Source of the DNA: Bacteroidota bacterium
GTDB taxonomy: Bacteria > Bacteroidota > Bacteroidia > Chitinophagales > Chitinophagaceae
Length of the DNA: 46,849 bases
Reading direction: 5' to 3'
NCBI GenBank assembly: GCA_018267675.1
Contig: JAFDYA010000120.1
Coordinates: 1 to 46,849, forward strand
Every line of letters starts with the position of its first letter. Within the stretch, counting starts at the first letter, position 1. The position numbers were made by a program, and so were the translations under genes. Shown one piece after another: positions 1-7,366 of this stretch. The notes beneath the pieces were generated by a model. The model ran no database searches, was not told where the DNA came from, and saw only the letters and a list, made by a program, of their open reading frames with translations.

Positions 1-732
1 AAAGAACGGCTCAGTGTAGAATTTAAAGTCTCCCTTGAGCACATCCTGGACGAGCCCCGCCAAACGGAGCTCAACCTGGACGAGCTAACTACCGAAAGCG
101 AACGTTTGAAAAAACGCTTGGACAACTTGGGAGAAGTGAACCCAACCGCCATTGAAGCCTTTGCAGAAGTGAAGACCCGCCATGACTTTATTGTAGAACA
201 AAAGACAGACTTAGTTAACGCCAAAGAGTCACTACTAGCAACAATTGAGGAAGTAGAAAATACCGCCAACACACGCTTCCGGGAAACATTTGACGCAGTA
301 CGTAAAAACTTCGCGGAAGTATTCAAAGCCTTATTCACCGCAGATGACTCTGCCGACCTTCGCCTGACCGACCCCGATAATGTTGCGGAAAGTGGTATTG
401 AAATCTACGCTCAACCCAAAGGAAAAAAACCATCCACACTCACCCAATTGAGTGGGGGAGAAAAAACCTTGACCTCAACAGCCTTTCTCTTTGCCATATA
501 CCTCATCAAACCTGCACCCTTCTGCATCCTTGACGAAGTGGACGCCCCACTGGATGATGCCAATGTGGGCAAATTCACGGGTATGATTCGAAAGTTCTCG
601 GACAACTCCCAATTCATCATTGTCACCCACAACAAGCAAACAATGGCTGCTGTAGATGTGATCTATGGTGTGACGATGCAAGAGCCCGGCGTAAGCAAGT
701 TAGTCCCGGTGGATTTTAGGAGTTTGAACTAG
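1..732 (+). CDS. smc: Chromosome segregation ATPase SMC, C-terminal end (5' truncated)
   Basis: The frame is open from the first base of the window to a TAG at 730-732, giving the last 243 residues of a much longer protein. It holds the end of the second coiled coil and then the C-terminal half of the ABC-type ATPase head: signature motif LSGGE near residue 150 of the fragment, Walker B FCILDEVDAPLDD near 174-186, and the switch histidine in VTHNK. This combination, with the LGEVNPTAIEAF stretch before the head, is characteristic of SMC, the DNA-bridging ATPase that organises and segregates the chromosome together with ScpA and ScpB. No ScpA or ScpB gene is visible here. The N-terminal head, hinge and most of the coiled coil lie outside the window. 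Confidence 0.94.
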   Translation, partial: KERLSVEFKVSLEHILDEPRQTELNLDELTTESERLKKRLDNLGEVNPTAIEAFAEVKTRHDFIVEQKTDLVNAKESLLATIEEVENTANTRFRETFDAVRKNFAEVFKALFTADDSADLRLTDPDNVAESGIEIYAQPKGKKPSTLTQLSGGEKTLTSTAFLFAIYLIKPAPFCILDEVDAPLDDANVGKFTGMIRKFSDNSQFIIVTHNKQTMAAVDVIYGVTMQEPGVSKLVPVDFRSLN

Positions 733-782
733 GACACGCACCAACATCCCATTCGGGGCATGATTTTTTCTAAAAAAATATT

Positions 783-1211
783 ATGCAGCATCCGGATGAA
801 AAATTACAAAAGGCTACCCAGGGCAGGCCCGCGGGAGAACGCGTCCTAGACGCCCCTTTGATGCGCCTCAGTATAGAACATGCCGAACGAATCATCAAGA
901 ATGAGCAAGCTTGGATACTTGGCGATCGTAATGCCATCACCTTGTCGCACAGCAGCTATCAACGTATCGTACTCGTCGCCCTGCGGAAGAACGCAGAACT
1001 GGTACACAAGGCCATAGATGCTGCCCTCAGTATCCAGGTCATCTCCGGGAGGGTTTGGGTGGTAGCCGAAACGCAAAGCTATTCACTGGATACAGCAGAG
1101 CTGGCCACCCTTCATAACGGCACCTGGCACAGCCTTTACGCAGAACAGGAAAGCACAATACTGATGACCTTCTCGGGCACCCATTGTGAAGACGGACATG
1201 TCCCTGCTTAG
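783..1211 (+). CDS. Small cupin-like protein
   Basis: This 142-residue soluble protein begins at ATG 783, about 50 bases after smc and in the same direction. Residues about 65-135 have the spacing of a single cupin beta-barrel: LVALRKNAELVHKAIDA, a glycine turn in VISGRVWVV, then LHNGTWHSLYAEQES and a final beta strand ILMTFSG. The usual metal-binding histidine pair of the first cupin motif is not evident (only one His, in LVHK), so binding or sensing is at least as likely as catalysis. Its stop codon overlaps the stop of the convergent J-domain gene by three bases. The cupin call rests on pattern resemblance only; the function is unknown. Confidence 0.6.
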   Translation: MQHPDEKLQKATQGRPAGERVLDAPLMRLSIEHAERIIKNEQAWILGDRNAITLSHSSYQRIVLVALRKNAELVHKAIDAALSIQVISGRVWVVAETQSYSLDTAELATLHNGTWHSLYAEQESTILMTFSGTHCEDGHVPA

Positions 1212-1855
1212 TGTCGAACCAGTAGATAAATGACCAACAAAAGCAGTACCGCAATACAAACCACCAACACCGGAAGCATCCTTTCGGATTGCGCTTTTGC
1301 AGCACGCGCCGCGACGCAATCATCCACCTGCGCCTTCATTCCCAAATCAGTACCGGCCAACAAATAACAACGACTCAATACCTCCGGTAAAAACGCCTGA
1401 TGTAGCGGACGCACACAAATCAACACATCAGAAAGTAAGGCAGCACGCCGTTCGGGATCATGTTGCAGCACGCTCAAATGTTCATTTCTAAGGAGGAAAA
1501 GCAAATAATCCCTGAGTAGCGCATGATCCATATGATAAGTATCTAGCGTAGCCAAATAGTCTTTGAGCCTCGCAGCCTGTTCACCTACCCATTCCGGAGT
1601 AATGGCCACAAGTGCTTCGTTTGCCCGATGCAAACCCAATAACCATCGCTCCCGATCATAGGCCGCCCGTGACTTTGAATCCGACAACACGACATAGGCT
1701 TCCTGTACTTCTGTAAAATGAGCTGCAGCAAATGGGTTCTCGGGCGCTTTATCCGGGTGATACTTTTTTACCAAACTCCGATAGGCCTGCTTGATCACAT
1801 CCGGAGGCGCAGATGGGGCTACACCAAGACAAGCATAATAGTTTTTGAGCGCCAC
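1208..1855 (-). CDS. J-domain protein with C-terminal membrane anchor
   Basis: The protein has 215 residues and starts at a GTG, which places the J domain at the N terminus as is usual (MALKNYYACLGV). Residues 3-70 form a complete J domain with the HPD tripeptide at 33-35, KKYHPDK and an AYVVLSDSKSRAAYD helix end. J domains stimulate the ATPase of DnaK. There is no Gly/Phe or zinc-finger region, so this is not canonical DnaJ. The middle part (about 75-185) is helical and unrecognised. Residues about 191-213 form one hydrophobic helix at the very C terminus, suggesting a tail-anchored protein that recruits DnaK to the inner membrane. The client is not indicated. The gene is divergent from the CBS-type gene and convergent with the cupin-like gene. 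Confidence 0.85.
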   Translation of the reverse strand: MALKNYYACLGVAPSAPPDVIKQAYRSLVKKYHPDKAPENPFAAAHFTEVQEAYVVLSDSKSRAAYDRERWLLGLHRANEALVAITPEWVGEQAARLKDYLATLDTYHMDHALLRDYLLFLLRNEHLSVLQHDPERRAALLSDVLICVRPLHQAFLPEVLSRCYLLAGTDLGMKAQVDDCVAARAAKAQSERMLPVLVVCIAVLLLLVIYLLVRH

Positions 1856-1909
1856 AATGCAAATTAATAGCGCAATTGCATTCCGAAAATCCCAATACCC
1901 GCATTGATG

Positions 1910-1917
1910 TACCTTTG
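1910..1917 (+). promoter_or_regulatory. Candidate promoter -7 element (TACCTTTG) of the CBS-type gene
   Basis: TACCTTTG matches the Bacteroidota -7 consensus TAnnTTTG exactly and lies 53 bases before the ATG at 1971, leaving a leader of roughly 45 bases. No convincing TTG/TTTG element is seen 17-23 bases upstream, so confidence is moderate. Confidence 0.5.
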
Positions 1918-1970
1918 CAAACTTTTAGCTTCAGGACATTCTACCGGAATCCACAAAAATCAAAACGACC

Positions 1971-3332
1971 ATGCACAAAGTCTTCGACAATATCCTACAG
2001 ACCATCGGCGATACTCCTTTAGTTCGACTCAACCGAGTAGTTGCTGATTTACCCTGCCCCGTATATGCCAAGCTGGAATATGGCAACCCCGGCAATAGCA
2101 TCAAAGACCGCATGGCGTTGAAAATGTTGGAAGTTGCCGAGCAGGAAGGCAAGATAAAACCAGGTGGGACCATCATTGAAGGCACTAGTGGCAATACCGG
2201 CATGGGATTGGCCATTGCCGCAATCATCAAAGGCTATAAGTGCATCTTTACGACTACCGACAAGCAGAGTAAAGAAAAAGCAGACATCCTCAAGGCAATG
2301 GGTGCCGAAGTGATTGTTTGCCCCACAAACGTAGAGCCCGAAGACCCTAGTAGTTATTACAGCGTCAGCAAACGGCTGGCAAAAGAAATACCCAACTCTT
2401 GGTATGTGAACCAATATGACAACCTAGCCAACCGTTTGGCACACTATGAACAAACCGGACCCGAAATCTGGAATCAAACCGATGGAAAAGTAACCCATCT
2501 CGTAGTAGCAGCAGGCACCGGCGGCACCGTTACCGGCTTGGGAAAATATTTCAAAGAGCAAAACCCTAACGTTCAAGTATGGGCTATCGACACCTACGGC
2601 TCACTATTGAAAAAATGGTTCGATACCGGCGAGCTGGATATGAAGGAAGTGCACCCCTATGTGAGTGAAGGTTTCGGGGAAGACTTCCTACCACAAAACT
2701 ACCAGCATGAGGCTATCGACCTTTTTGAAAAGGTAACCGACAAAGATGGCGCTGTGATGGCCCGACGCATAGCCAAGGAAGAAGGTATATTCGTTGGATA
2801 CAGCGCTGGGAGCGTTATCGCGGGTTTGCGCCAGTTGAAAGACAAGCTAAAGAAAGACGATTTCGTAGTCGTGATCTTCCATGATCATGGCAGCCGGTAT
2901 GTTGGTAAGATCTATAACGATGAATGGATGCTGGATCGCGGCTTCCTGGATGTAAATACGGTAAAAGACTTGATCGGCGGCCTAGGTCGGCGGCGCTTGG
3001 TCACCATCGGCAAAGAAGCAAGTATCGGCGATGCTTTGGCACTTATGAAGAAATATGACATCGAGCAGATACCGGTAGAGGAAAACCGCGAAATGATTGG
3101 CGCCATCACCCAGGAAGCCTTGTTCAAACGGATGCTGGAAGAAGACAACTTACGGGAACAACGCGTGAGCAGTGTCATGGAAAAACCACTGCCTGTAGTG
3201 CCTATGGACACCCCAATTGACCGACTCACCAAATACATTAACAAAGACAATGGCGCCGTGCTCGCACAGGATGAAAGTGGCAACTACCATATCCTCACAA
3301 AGTACGACGTGCTCAATGCCTTGGGTAAATGA
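1971..3332 (+). CDS. Cystathionine beta-synthase-type PLP enzyme with CBS-domain pair
   Basis: This 453-residue fold-type II PLP enzyme belongs to the cysteine synthase/cystathionine beta-synthase family. Residues about 1-320 are the catalytic part: the PLP-binding lysine is K45 in GNSIKDR, the phosphate/substrate loop GTSGNTG is at 71-77, and a glycine-rich TGGTVTGLG follows near 180. Residues about 335-453 are a tandem CBS (Bateman) module, as in eukaryotic CBS. The domain order and length match cystathionine beta-synthase (serine + homocysteine to cystathionine, transsulfuration) better than plain O-acetylserine sulfhydrylase, although some bacterial members act as cysteine synthases. The Bateman module may bind an adenosyl ligand and regulate activity. 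The gene appears monocistronic, or is followed at 57 bases by the small membrane protein. Confidence 0.9.
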   Translation: MHKVFDNILQTIGDTPLVRLNRVVADLPCPVYAKLEYGNPGNSIKDRMALKMLEVAEQEGKIKPGGTIIEGTSGNTGMGLAIAAIIKGYKCIFTTTDKQSKEKADILKAMGAEVIVCPTNVEPEDPSSYYSVSKRLAKEIPNSWYVNQYDNLANRLAHYEQTGPEIWNQTDGKVTHLVVAAGTGGTVTGLGKYFKEQNPNVQVWAIDTYGSLLKKWFDTGELDMKEVHPYVSEGFGEDFLPQNYQHEAIDLFEKVTDKDGAVMARRIAKEEGIFVGYSAGSVIAGLRQLKDKLKKDDFVVVIFHDHGSRYVGKIYNDEWMLDRGFLDVNTVKDLIGGLGRRRLVTIGKEASIGDALALMKKYDIEQIPVEENREMIGAITQEALFKRMLEEDNLREQRVSSVMEKPLPVVPMDTPIDRLTKYINKDNGAVLAQDESGNYHILTKYDVLNALGK

Positions 3333-3389
3333 GCCCCAGCCGAACACACAACAACTGGATACATTTCTCCCGAAAATCGGATAAAATAA

Positions 3390-3803
3390 ATGGCACTTTC
3401 TTTTAGGAAAATCTGGACCGGAATGCCCGTCTTATTCCCGCTCCTAGCCCTTTTTCATGTGCTCATGTTGGCAGTTGCAGCAGTTGGATTTGCCCGCTCC
3501 GGCGACCTCTTCAGCTTCATCCCCGGCGGCACCGTTCTGGAATGGCTGCTCTATTCCCTATTTTGGATTGGCGTCAGCATCACCCAACGCCGACTCCCTG
3601 CCATCCTCTACATTCTCCTTGCTGCAGGCAACCTCTGCCTTCAATTCCTAACGCCCGAAACCAGCGACTGGCGCAGCATTGGCAGCACCGTATTCCCCTT
3701 CGACATCCTCCTCTGCTTCTTTCTACTCTACTACTACAAACGGTTAAAAAGAAGTAACAAACCAGATGATGCAGCACAAAAATCCGAAACCCCTCTGCCC
3801 TAG
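3390..3803 (+). CDS. Small membrane protein of unknown function
   Basis: The product has 137 residues and four hydrophobic segments at about 12-34, 48-64, 68-84 and 100-115, followed by a basic, polar tail (YYYKRLKRSNKPDD), so a four-helix inner-membrane protein with a cytoplasmic C terminus is likely. I recognise no family motif. It follows the CBS-type gene by 57 bases on the same strand and may share its transcript. Downstream lies the non-coding, repeat-like region and then a convergent gene. The composition is typical of a real protein rather than a chance frame, and two shorter overlapping frames on the same strand are shadows of it. Confidence 0.6.
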   Translation: MALSFRKIWTGMPVLFPLLALFHVLMLAVAAVGFARSGDLFSFIPGGTVLEWLLYSLFWIGVSITQRRLPAILYILLAAGNLCLQFLTPETSDWRSIGSTVFPFDILLCFFLLYYYKRLKRSNKPDDAAQKSETPLP

Positions 3804-3819
3804 TTCCAACGCATAAATC

Positions 3820-3920
3820 TGAGAATTTGGGCGTCCGGGCGGGCTATCCGTTCCAATCTTTGCCCCACGCACAATGCTTGGCAGGCAAAGGATTTCCACT
3901 GCTATCCCTGACGCGGGAGC
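3820..3920. repeat. Repeat-like intergenic element with nested inverted repeats
   Basis: This lies in the 278-base gene-free stretch between two convergent genes. An inner stem pairs AATCTTTGCC (3855-3864) with GGCAAAGGATT (3884-3894), with one bulged base, around a 19-base loop. An outer pair GCGTC (3831-3835) / GACGC (3910-3914) encloses the unit. GGGCTATCCG and CACTGCTATCCCTGACGC resemble, from memory, a family of dispersed non-coding repeats found many times in Bacteroidota genomes. Only one copy is seen in this window, so the repeat status is an inference. The remainder of 3921-4081 shows nothing recognisable. Confidence 0.5.
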
Positions 3921-4081
3921 ATAGCAAACACTCGGCGCACTCACAGGAAGAAGATACTGTCCCAACTATCTGCCCAATAAAGTAGTTGCTTGTACCCTAT
4001 CAGACAAAATCATCGGCATTCCTACGAGAGCTATTGGCCACCCTAATACGATCAATATCCCTTGCCGCTAGCCTAGGTGAA

Positions 4082-5431
4082 CTACTGTTTTACAAACTGA
4101 ACCATTTTCTGATAGCCGCCTTCAGCCCATCTTGCCTTCAACCAATAGATCCCCGGTGCCAACTGTGCCAACGGAAGAACAAACTCCTGTATTCCTGAAT
4201 GTAGCTTTTTGGTATTACTCAAGACTAGCGCCCCATTTGCTCCAAAAATTTGCAATTCCACCTCGGATGCTGTTTGTGTAGCAACTTGCACATTGGCCAC
4301 TGATGCAACAGGGTTCGGGTACAAATTCAAGTCTTCAGCAGCTCCACCACAAGACACTTGCAGCACATTGGAGCTTTGGCGGGTACCGTCCCTACCAATC
4401 AAATTTATTCGGAAATATTGCCCCCCTGCCCTATCTTGGAATTGATAGTCGGACTGAGCTTCCTGAGCAGCTATCATTTCTGCTGGCTCCCATTTAGCAC
4501 CATCCTCGCTTCGCTGCACCTCAAACATTGCTACCGAAGCAGGCGATGAAATGCGCCAATTCAATTGAGCTTTACCACCATCACACTTCCCAGAAAAATT
4601 GATTAGTGCCAGAGGTAAGGGGTTACTCATAGACGACAGGGTCCAACGAGAAAAATCAGGGATTCCCATTTTCTCAACAAAGTTGCTCGCAGCGCTTTTA
4701 CTAGAATATCCTTCATTCTTCCAATGAATCGTGTCCTTACTCTTCCAAAGGCATAGCCCCGATTCAGACAAAGAGTTTAGCTCCGCATCAAAGTACTTGA
4801 GCTGGAGTGTTGCATTCAATCCCGAATTATTACTCGGGAGAATATCGAAGAACCTAAGTATACTGTTCCCGGAATTTGTACTATTCACTTGGCTTGTGTG
4901 CCCACGGCGGATAGTTGTACTTCCTAAATTTTGGGTACTAGAAATTATTGCCCCCAAATTACCTGGATTAGCAGTTGTTGGGGCATTCAAGGTTGTTGTT
5001 ATTTCAACGAAACCACCTGTAGATCCGGTAATCCGACTTGTTTCCGACTCGTTGAGTAATACCGCATTTGGCGCTAGTCTCATGTTGTAACCATTCAAGT
5101 CTATGTTACCTTCACTGAACATCACGGCCGTTTTGGCCATTGTAGTATCCTGAAGAATGAGGGCAGCACCTCCCGATTTAGCGATTACAAGTGTGTCAAA
5201 ATTTGAAACAGATGTACCAACCCCAGCTACCCTAGTGTTGGCAGTACCGGATATCAAAGTAGTACTTCCCGCATTCTGTACAAAAGTACCTTCATTGATT
5301 AGGTCAGCATTCTTTAAGGTGAGCAAGGCATTCCCTACGGAGATTAGCGAAGCTCCATTTTGAATATAGAGCTGCGCCCAGCTTGATGTGTATAAGAACA
5401 AGAGCAGCGAAAGGGTAATAATGCTTTTCAT
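4082..5431 (-). CDS. Secreted protein with T9SS type A sorting domain
   Basis: The protein has 449 residues. Residues 1-19 are a Sec signal peptide (cleavage after TSSWA). Residues about 20-260 are Gly/Thr/Asn-rich beta-helix-like sequence with no family I can name. A short beta-sandwich-like segment (about 270-355; FSGKCDGGKAQLNWRISS) is typical of the region before T9SS tails. The last ~80 residues (LYPNPVASVANVQV to MVQFVKQ) form a type A C-terminal domain, the signal for secretion across the outer membrane by the type IX system and usually for attachment to surface lipopolysaccharide. It lies 82 bases downstream of a GIGT/C1q gene in the same direction with no clear terminator between them, so co-transcription is possible. 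The ligand or enzyme activity is unknown. Confidence 0.88.
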   Translation of the reverse strand: MKSIITLSLLLFLYTSSWAQLYIQNGASLISVGNALLTLKNADLINEGTFVQNAGSTTLISGTANTRVAGVGTSVSNFDTLVIAKSGGAALILQDTTMAKTAVMFSEGNIDLNGYNMRLAPNAVLLNESETSRITGSTGGFVEITTTLNAPTTANPGNLGAIISSTQNLGSTTIRRGHTSQVNSTNSGNSILRFFDILPSNNSGLNATLQLKYFDAELNSLSESGLCLWKSKDTIHWKNEGYSSKSAASNFVEKMGIPDFSRWTLSSMSNPLPLALINFSGKCDGGKAQLNWRISSPASVAMFEVQRSEDGAKWEPAEMIAAQEAQSDYQFQDRAGGQYFRINLIGRDGTRQSSNVLQVSCGGAAEDLNLYPNPVASVANVQVATQTASEVELQIFGANGALVLSNTKKLHSGIQEFVLPLAQLAPGIYWLKARWAEGGYQKMVQFVKQ

Positions 5432-5513
5432 AGTGATTTATTTAAAGATTGGATATCGAGTATAGGGGCTGAGCAGCTCAAACGAACTGAAGATTGATAA
5501 ATCAAAAAAGGAA

Positions 5514-7169
5514 CTAGAATATTTTGTACAACGCAAAACCAGTGCCTTCTCCCGGAATCATATACTGGGTAACCCCGGATGATTGATAGAATTGAATTTT
5601 CACGACATCACCTGCTTGCAAGGGCATATCATACACGCCATTCACATTAGCAGGCAGATAGTCGCCATTGTCGAGGTAACTTTGATGGACCGTATAACTC
5701 GTTGTGGCACTACCCCGGGTGACCAAGATTTGAACTTGAATCGCCCCACCGCTGGCCGCTATTAAATTATTGAGGTTTAAACTCGTGAAAACATGGTAGA
5801 AGCCATTTGAGGGCACAGTATACGCCTTGGTAGTATTATTGAAATTATTACCATTATCAAATCCAGCGGTGCCGGACACATTGTCCTGAAACGGAACCGT
5901 AACTGCGGTGCCGGAAGACACGCTTTGCCAGCCCAGAGGATGAGAACTGTTGGGAATCATAAAGGTCATCGCAGCATCTGCTTTTGTCGGGCTCTCCTTC
6001 CAACTAGCGTTACCTGAGGCGTCACTAGTCAATAGCTTGTCGGCACCTGCACCTGTAGTCATTATCAAATTTGTAGTCTTGGTGGTACCATTAACTTCCA
6101 ATTTGGTGGAGGGGTTTTGAGTGCCAATGCCCAGATTTCCGGTACTGTTCTGAAGGGTCACTTTGGCACCACCATTATTGGTAGTAAAGTTCAAATCTGT
6201 TGCAGTATGGGTTTGTACATAGGCATTAGTACTATTTACGCTAAACCCAACTGCATTTGCCCCATTACTACTTATTTGTCCTACACCCTCGCCATCCGCC
6301 TGAACAGTCAACGGATAGTTGGCTACCGTGCCAAGCACCGCTACCCGGCGTACTTTTAACGTATCCGTGAGCTTCATGTTTCCAGCCACTTCCAGTTTCT
6401 CTGATGGATTTGCGGTAGCAATACCCACATTACCATTGCCCTTTATGCGCATCAATTCTGTGAAGGAGCTACTACTACCATACCCAAATGCGATATTATC
6501 CGAAGCACTTCCTGCATAAAACTGCATAAGATAGCCTTGTAAACCGATTCCGTACCGATTGTTTACACCGCTATTATAAAATTCAATTTTAGGCCCAACC
6601 GTGTTTGCAAACGACAATGGCGCCAATGGGTTAGTATTTCCTTGTAAGCCCAGGTTCCCGGTATTGGTATTGAAAAGCATTTTCCAGCCTGCTCCTGTGA
6701 AACCATAGAAACCCATAGTCGTGTCATTAAAGGTTCCTAGGAATCCATTGACCGTCGTTTCATCAGCTTTTGTGAATTCGATACCCGGAGCAATCCCAGA
6801 AGAAACATTACCACTAAACCGAAGTCGCCCCTTCTTTATATCCAGTTTTTGTGCTGGAGTTTCGGTACCAATACCTAAAAATCCATTGCCCTTCTGCAGG
6901 GTCATTTGTGCCGCCATGTTATTGGTGGAAAAGTTCAAGTTATTATTGGTATGAGTTTGGATATATGCCCCATAAGTGTTGTCGACGAAGGTGCCGACAG
7001 CAATTGTTCCGTCGGGTGATATCTGGGCAAAACCTTGCCCTAAACTCGTATTGTTCGTATCTTTTACAGTGAGGACGTACTTAGGGATTTTAGTACCCAC
7101 ACCAACATTCTGCGCCATGGCAGCAATGGAGCTAAATAAGAATAACGAAAGTAAAGCTTTCTTTTTCAT
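5514..7169 (-). CDS. Secreted GIGT-repeat protein with C-terminal C1q-like domain (paralogue 1)
   Basis: The protein has 551 residues. The signal peptide is 1-19 (cleavage at AMA/QN). The module at 21-110 (NVGVGTKIPKYVLTVKD ... LGIGTETPAQKLDI) recurs at about 285-360 (YPLTVQADGEG ... LGIGTQNPSTKLEV). GIGT-type turns also occur near 248-262. This is the pattern of Bacteroidota proteins with tail-fibre-like beta-solenoid stalks. Residues about 412-551 form a C1q/TNF-like jelly roll (GFDNGNNF, YTVPSNGFYHVFTSLNL, MPLQAGDVVKIQFY, FALYKIF), a domain that usually trimerises and binds ligands. There is no T9SS tail. The neighbour at 7367-8803 has the same first and last domains, and its promoter matches this one. 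An adhesin or matrix role is inferred; no enzyme motif is seen. Confidence 0.85.
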   Translation of the reverse strand: MKKKALLSLFLFSSIAAMAQNVGVGTKIPKYVLTVKDTNNTSLGQGFAQISPDGTIAVGTFVDNTYGAYIQTHTNNNLNFSTNNMAAQMTLQKGNGFLGIGTETPAQKLDIKKGRLRFSGNVSSGIAPGIEFTKADETTVNGFLGTFNDTTMGFYGFTGAGWKMLFNTNTGNLGLQGNTNPLAPLSFANTVGPKIEFYNSGVNNRYGIGLQGYLMQFYAGSASDNIAFGYGSSSSFTELMRIKGNGNVGIATANPSEKLEVAGNMKLTDTLKVRRVAVLGTVANYPLTVQADGEGVGQISSNGANAVGFSVNSTNAYVQTHTATDLNFTTNNGGAKVTLQNSTGNLGIGTQNPSTKLEVNGTTKTTNLIMTTGAGADKLLTSDASGNASWKESPTKADAAMTFMIPNSSHPLGWQSVSSGTAVTVPFQDNVSGTAGFDNGNNFNNTTKAYTVPSNGFYHVFTSLNLNNLIAASGGAIQVQILVTRGSATTSYTVHQSYLDNGDYLPANVNGVYDMPLQAGDVVKIQFYQSSGVTQYMIPGEGTGFALYKIF

Positions 7170-7236
7170 CGTAATTTTTTTTTGAATTGTTACAGGAAGG
7201 ATAGTGATGCTGTGCCTTGTTTACAGACTGGTGGAA

Positions 7237-7244
7237 CAAACATA
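7237..7244 (-). promoter_or_regulatory. Promoter -7 box TATGTTTG of GIGT/C1q paralogue 1
   Basis: TATGTTTG matches TAnnTTTG exactly. Nineteen bases upstream is TTCG, one mismatch from the TTTG -33 element. Such a weak -33 suits a promoter that needs an activator. It lies 67 bases before the ATG, and the same octamer is used by the paralogue at 8878-8885. Confidence 0.6.
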
Positions 7245-7274
7245 TTCGGAAGGGAATAAGGATCGAATAAGAAA

Positions 7275-7304
7275 CCGCCGAACGACCAAATAAACCGCTG
7301 AACG
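7275..7304 (-). promoter_or_regulatory. Paired direct-repeat operator, probable LytTR-type site
   Basis: Read on the minus strand, CGTTCAGCGG (7304-7295) and CGTTCGGCGG (7284-7275) are direct repeats with a period of exactly 20 bp. The downstream copy ends 30 bases before the -7 box. The paralogous promoter has the same geometry (8916-8945). The core TTCGTTCAG agrees at 8 of 9 positions with the AlgR/LytR-family consensus [TA][AC][CA]GTTN[AG][TG], where N is any base. A LytTR regulator gene lies about 4 kb away. Confidence 0.6.
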
Positions 7305-7366
7305 AAACCAATGATGTACGCACCAGAATACTTTTAGCCCCCAAATGAAGACTTAGGAACACTTTG

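Noticed and set aside
744-776. Possible terminator after smc (CCC-ATTC-GGG followed by T-run)
   Set aside because: The stem is three bases plus a bulged three-base extension, too weak to support.
3744-3965. Minus-strand open frame of 73 codons across the repeat-like element
   Set aside because: It runs through the inverted repeats and the end of the plus-strand membrane-protein gene, and has no recognisable product; such frames are typical by-products of this repeat.
5482-5490. Single 9/9 match to the LytTR consensus upstream of the T9SS gene at 4082-5431
   Set aside because: There is no second copy 20-21 bp away and no TAnnTTTG box nearby; a nine-base degenerate match is expected by chance.
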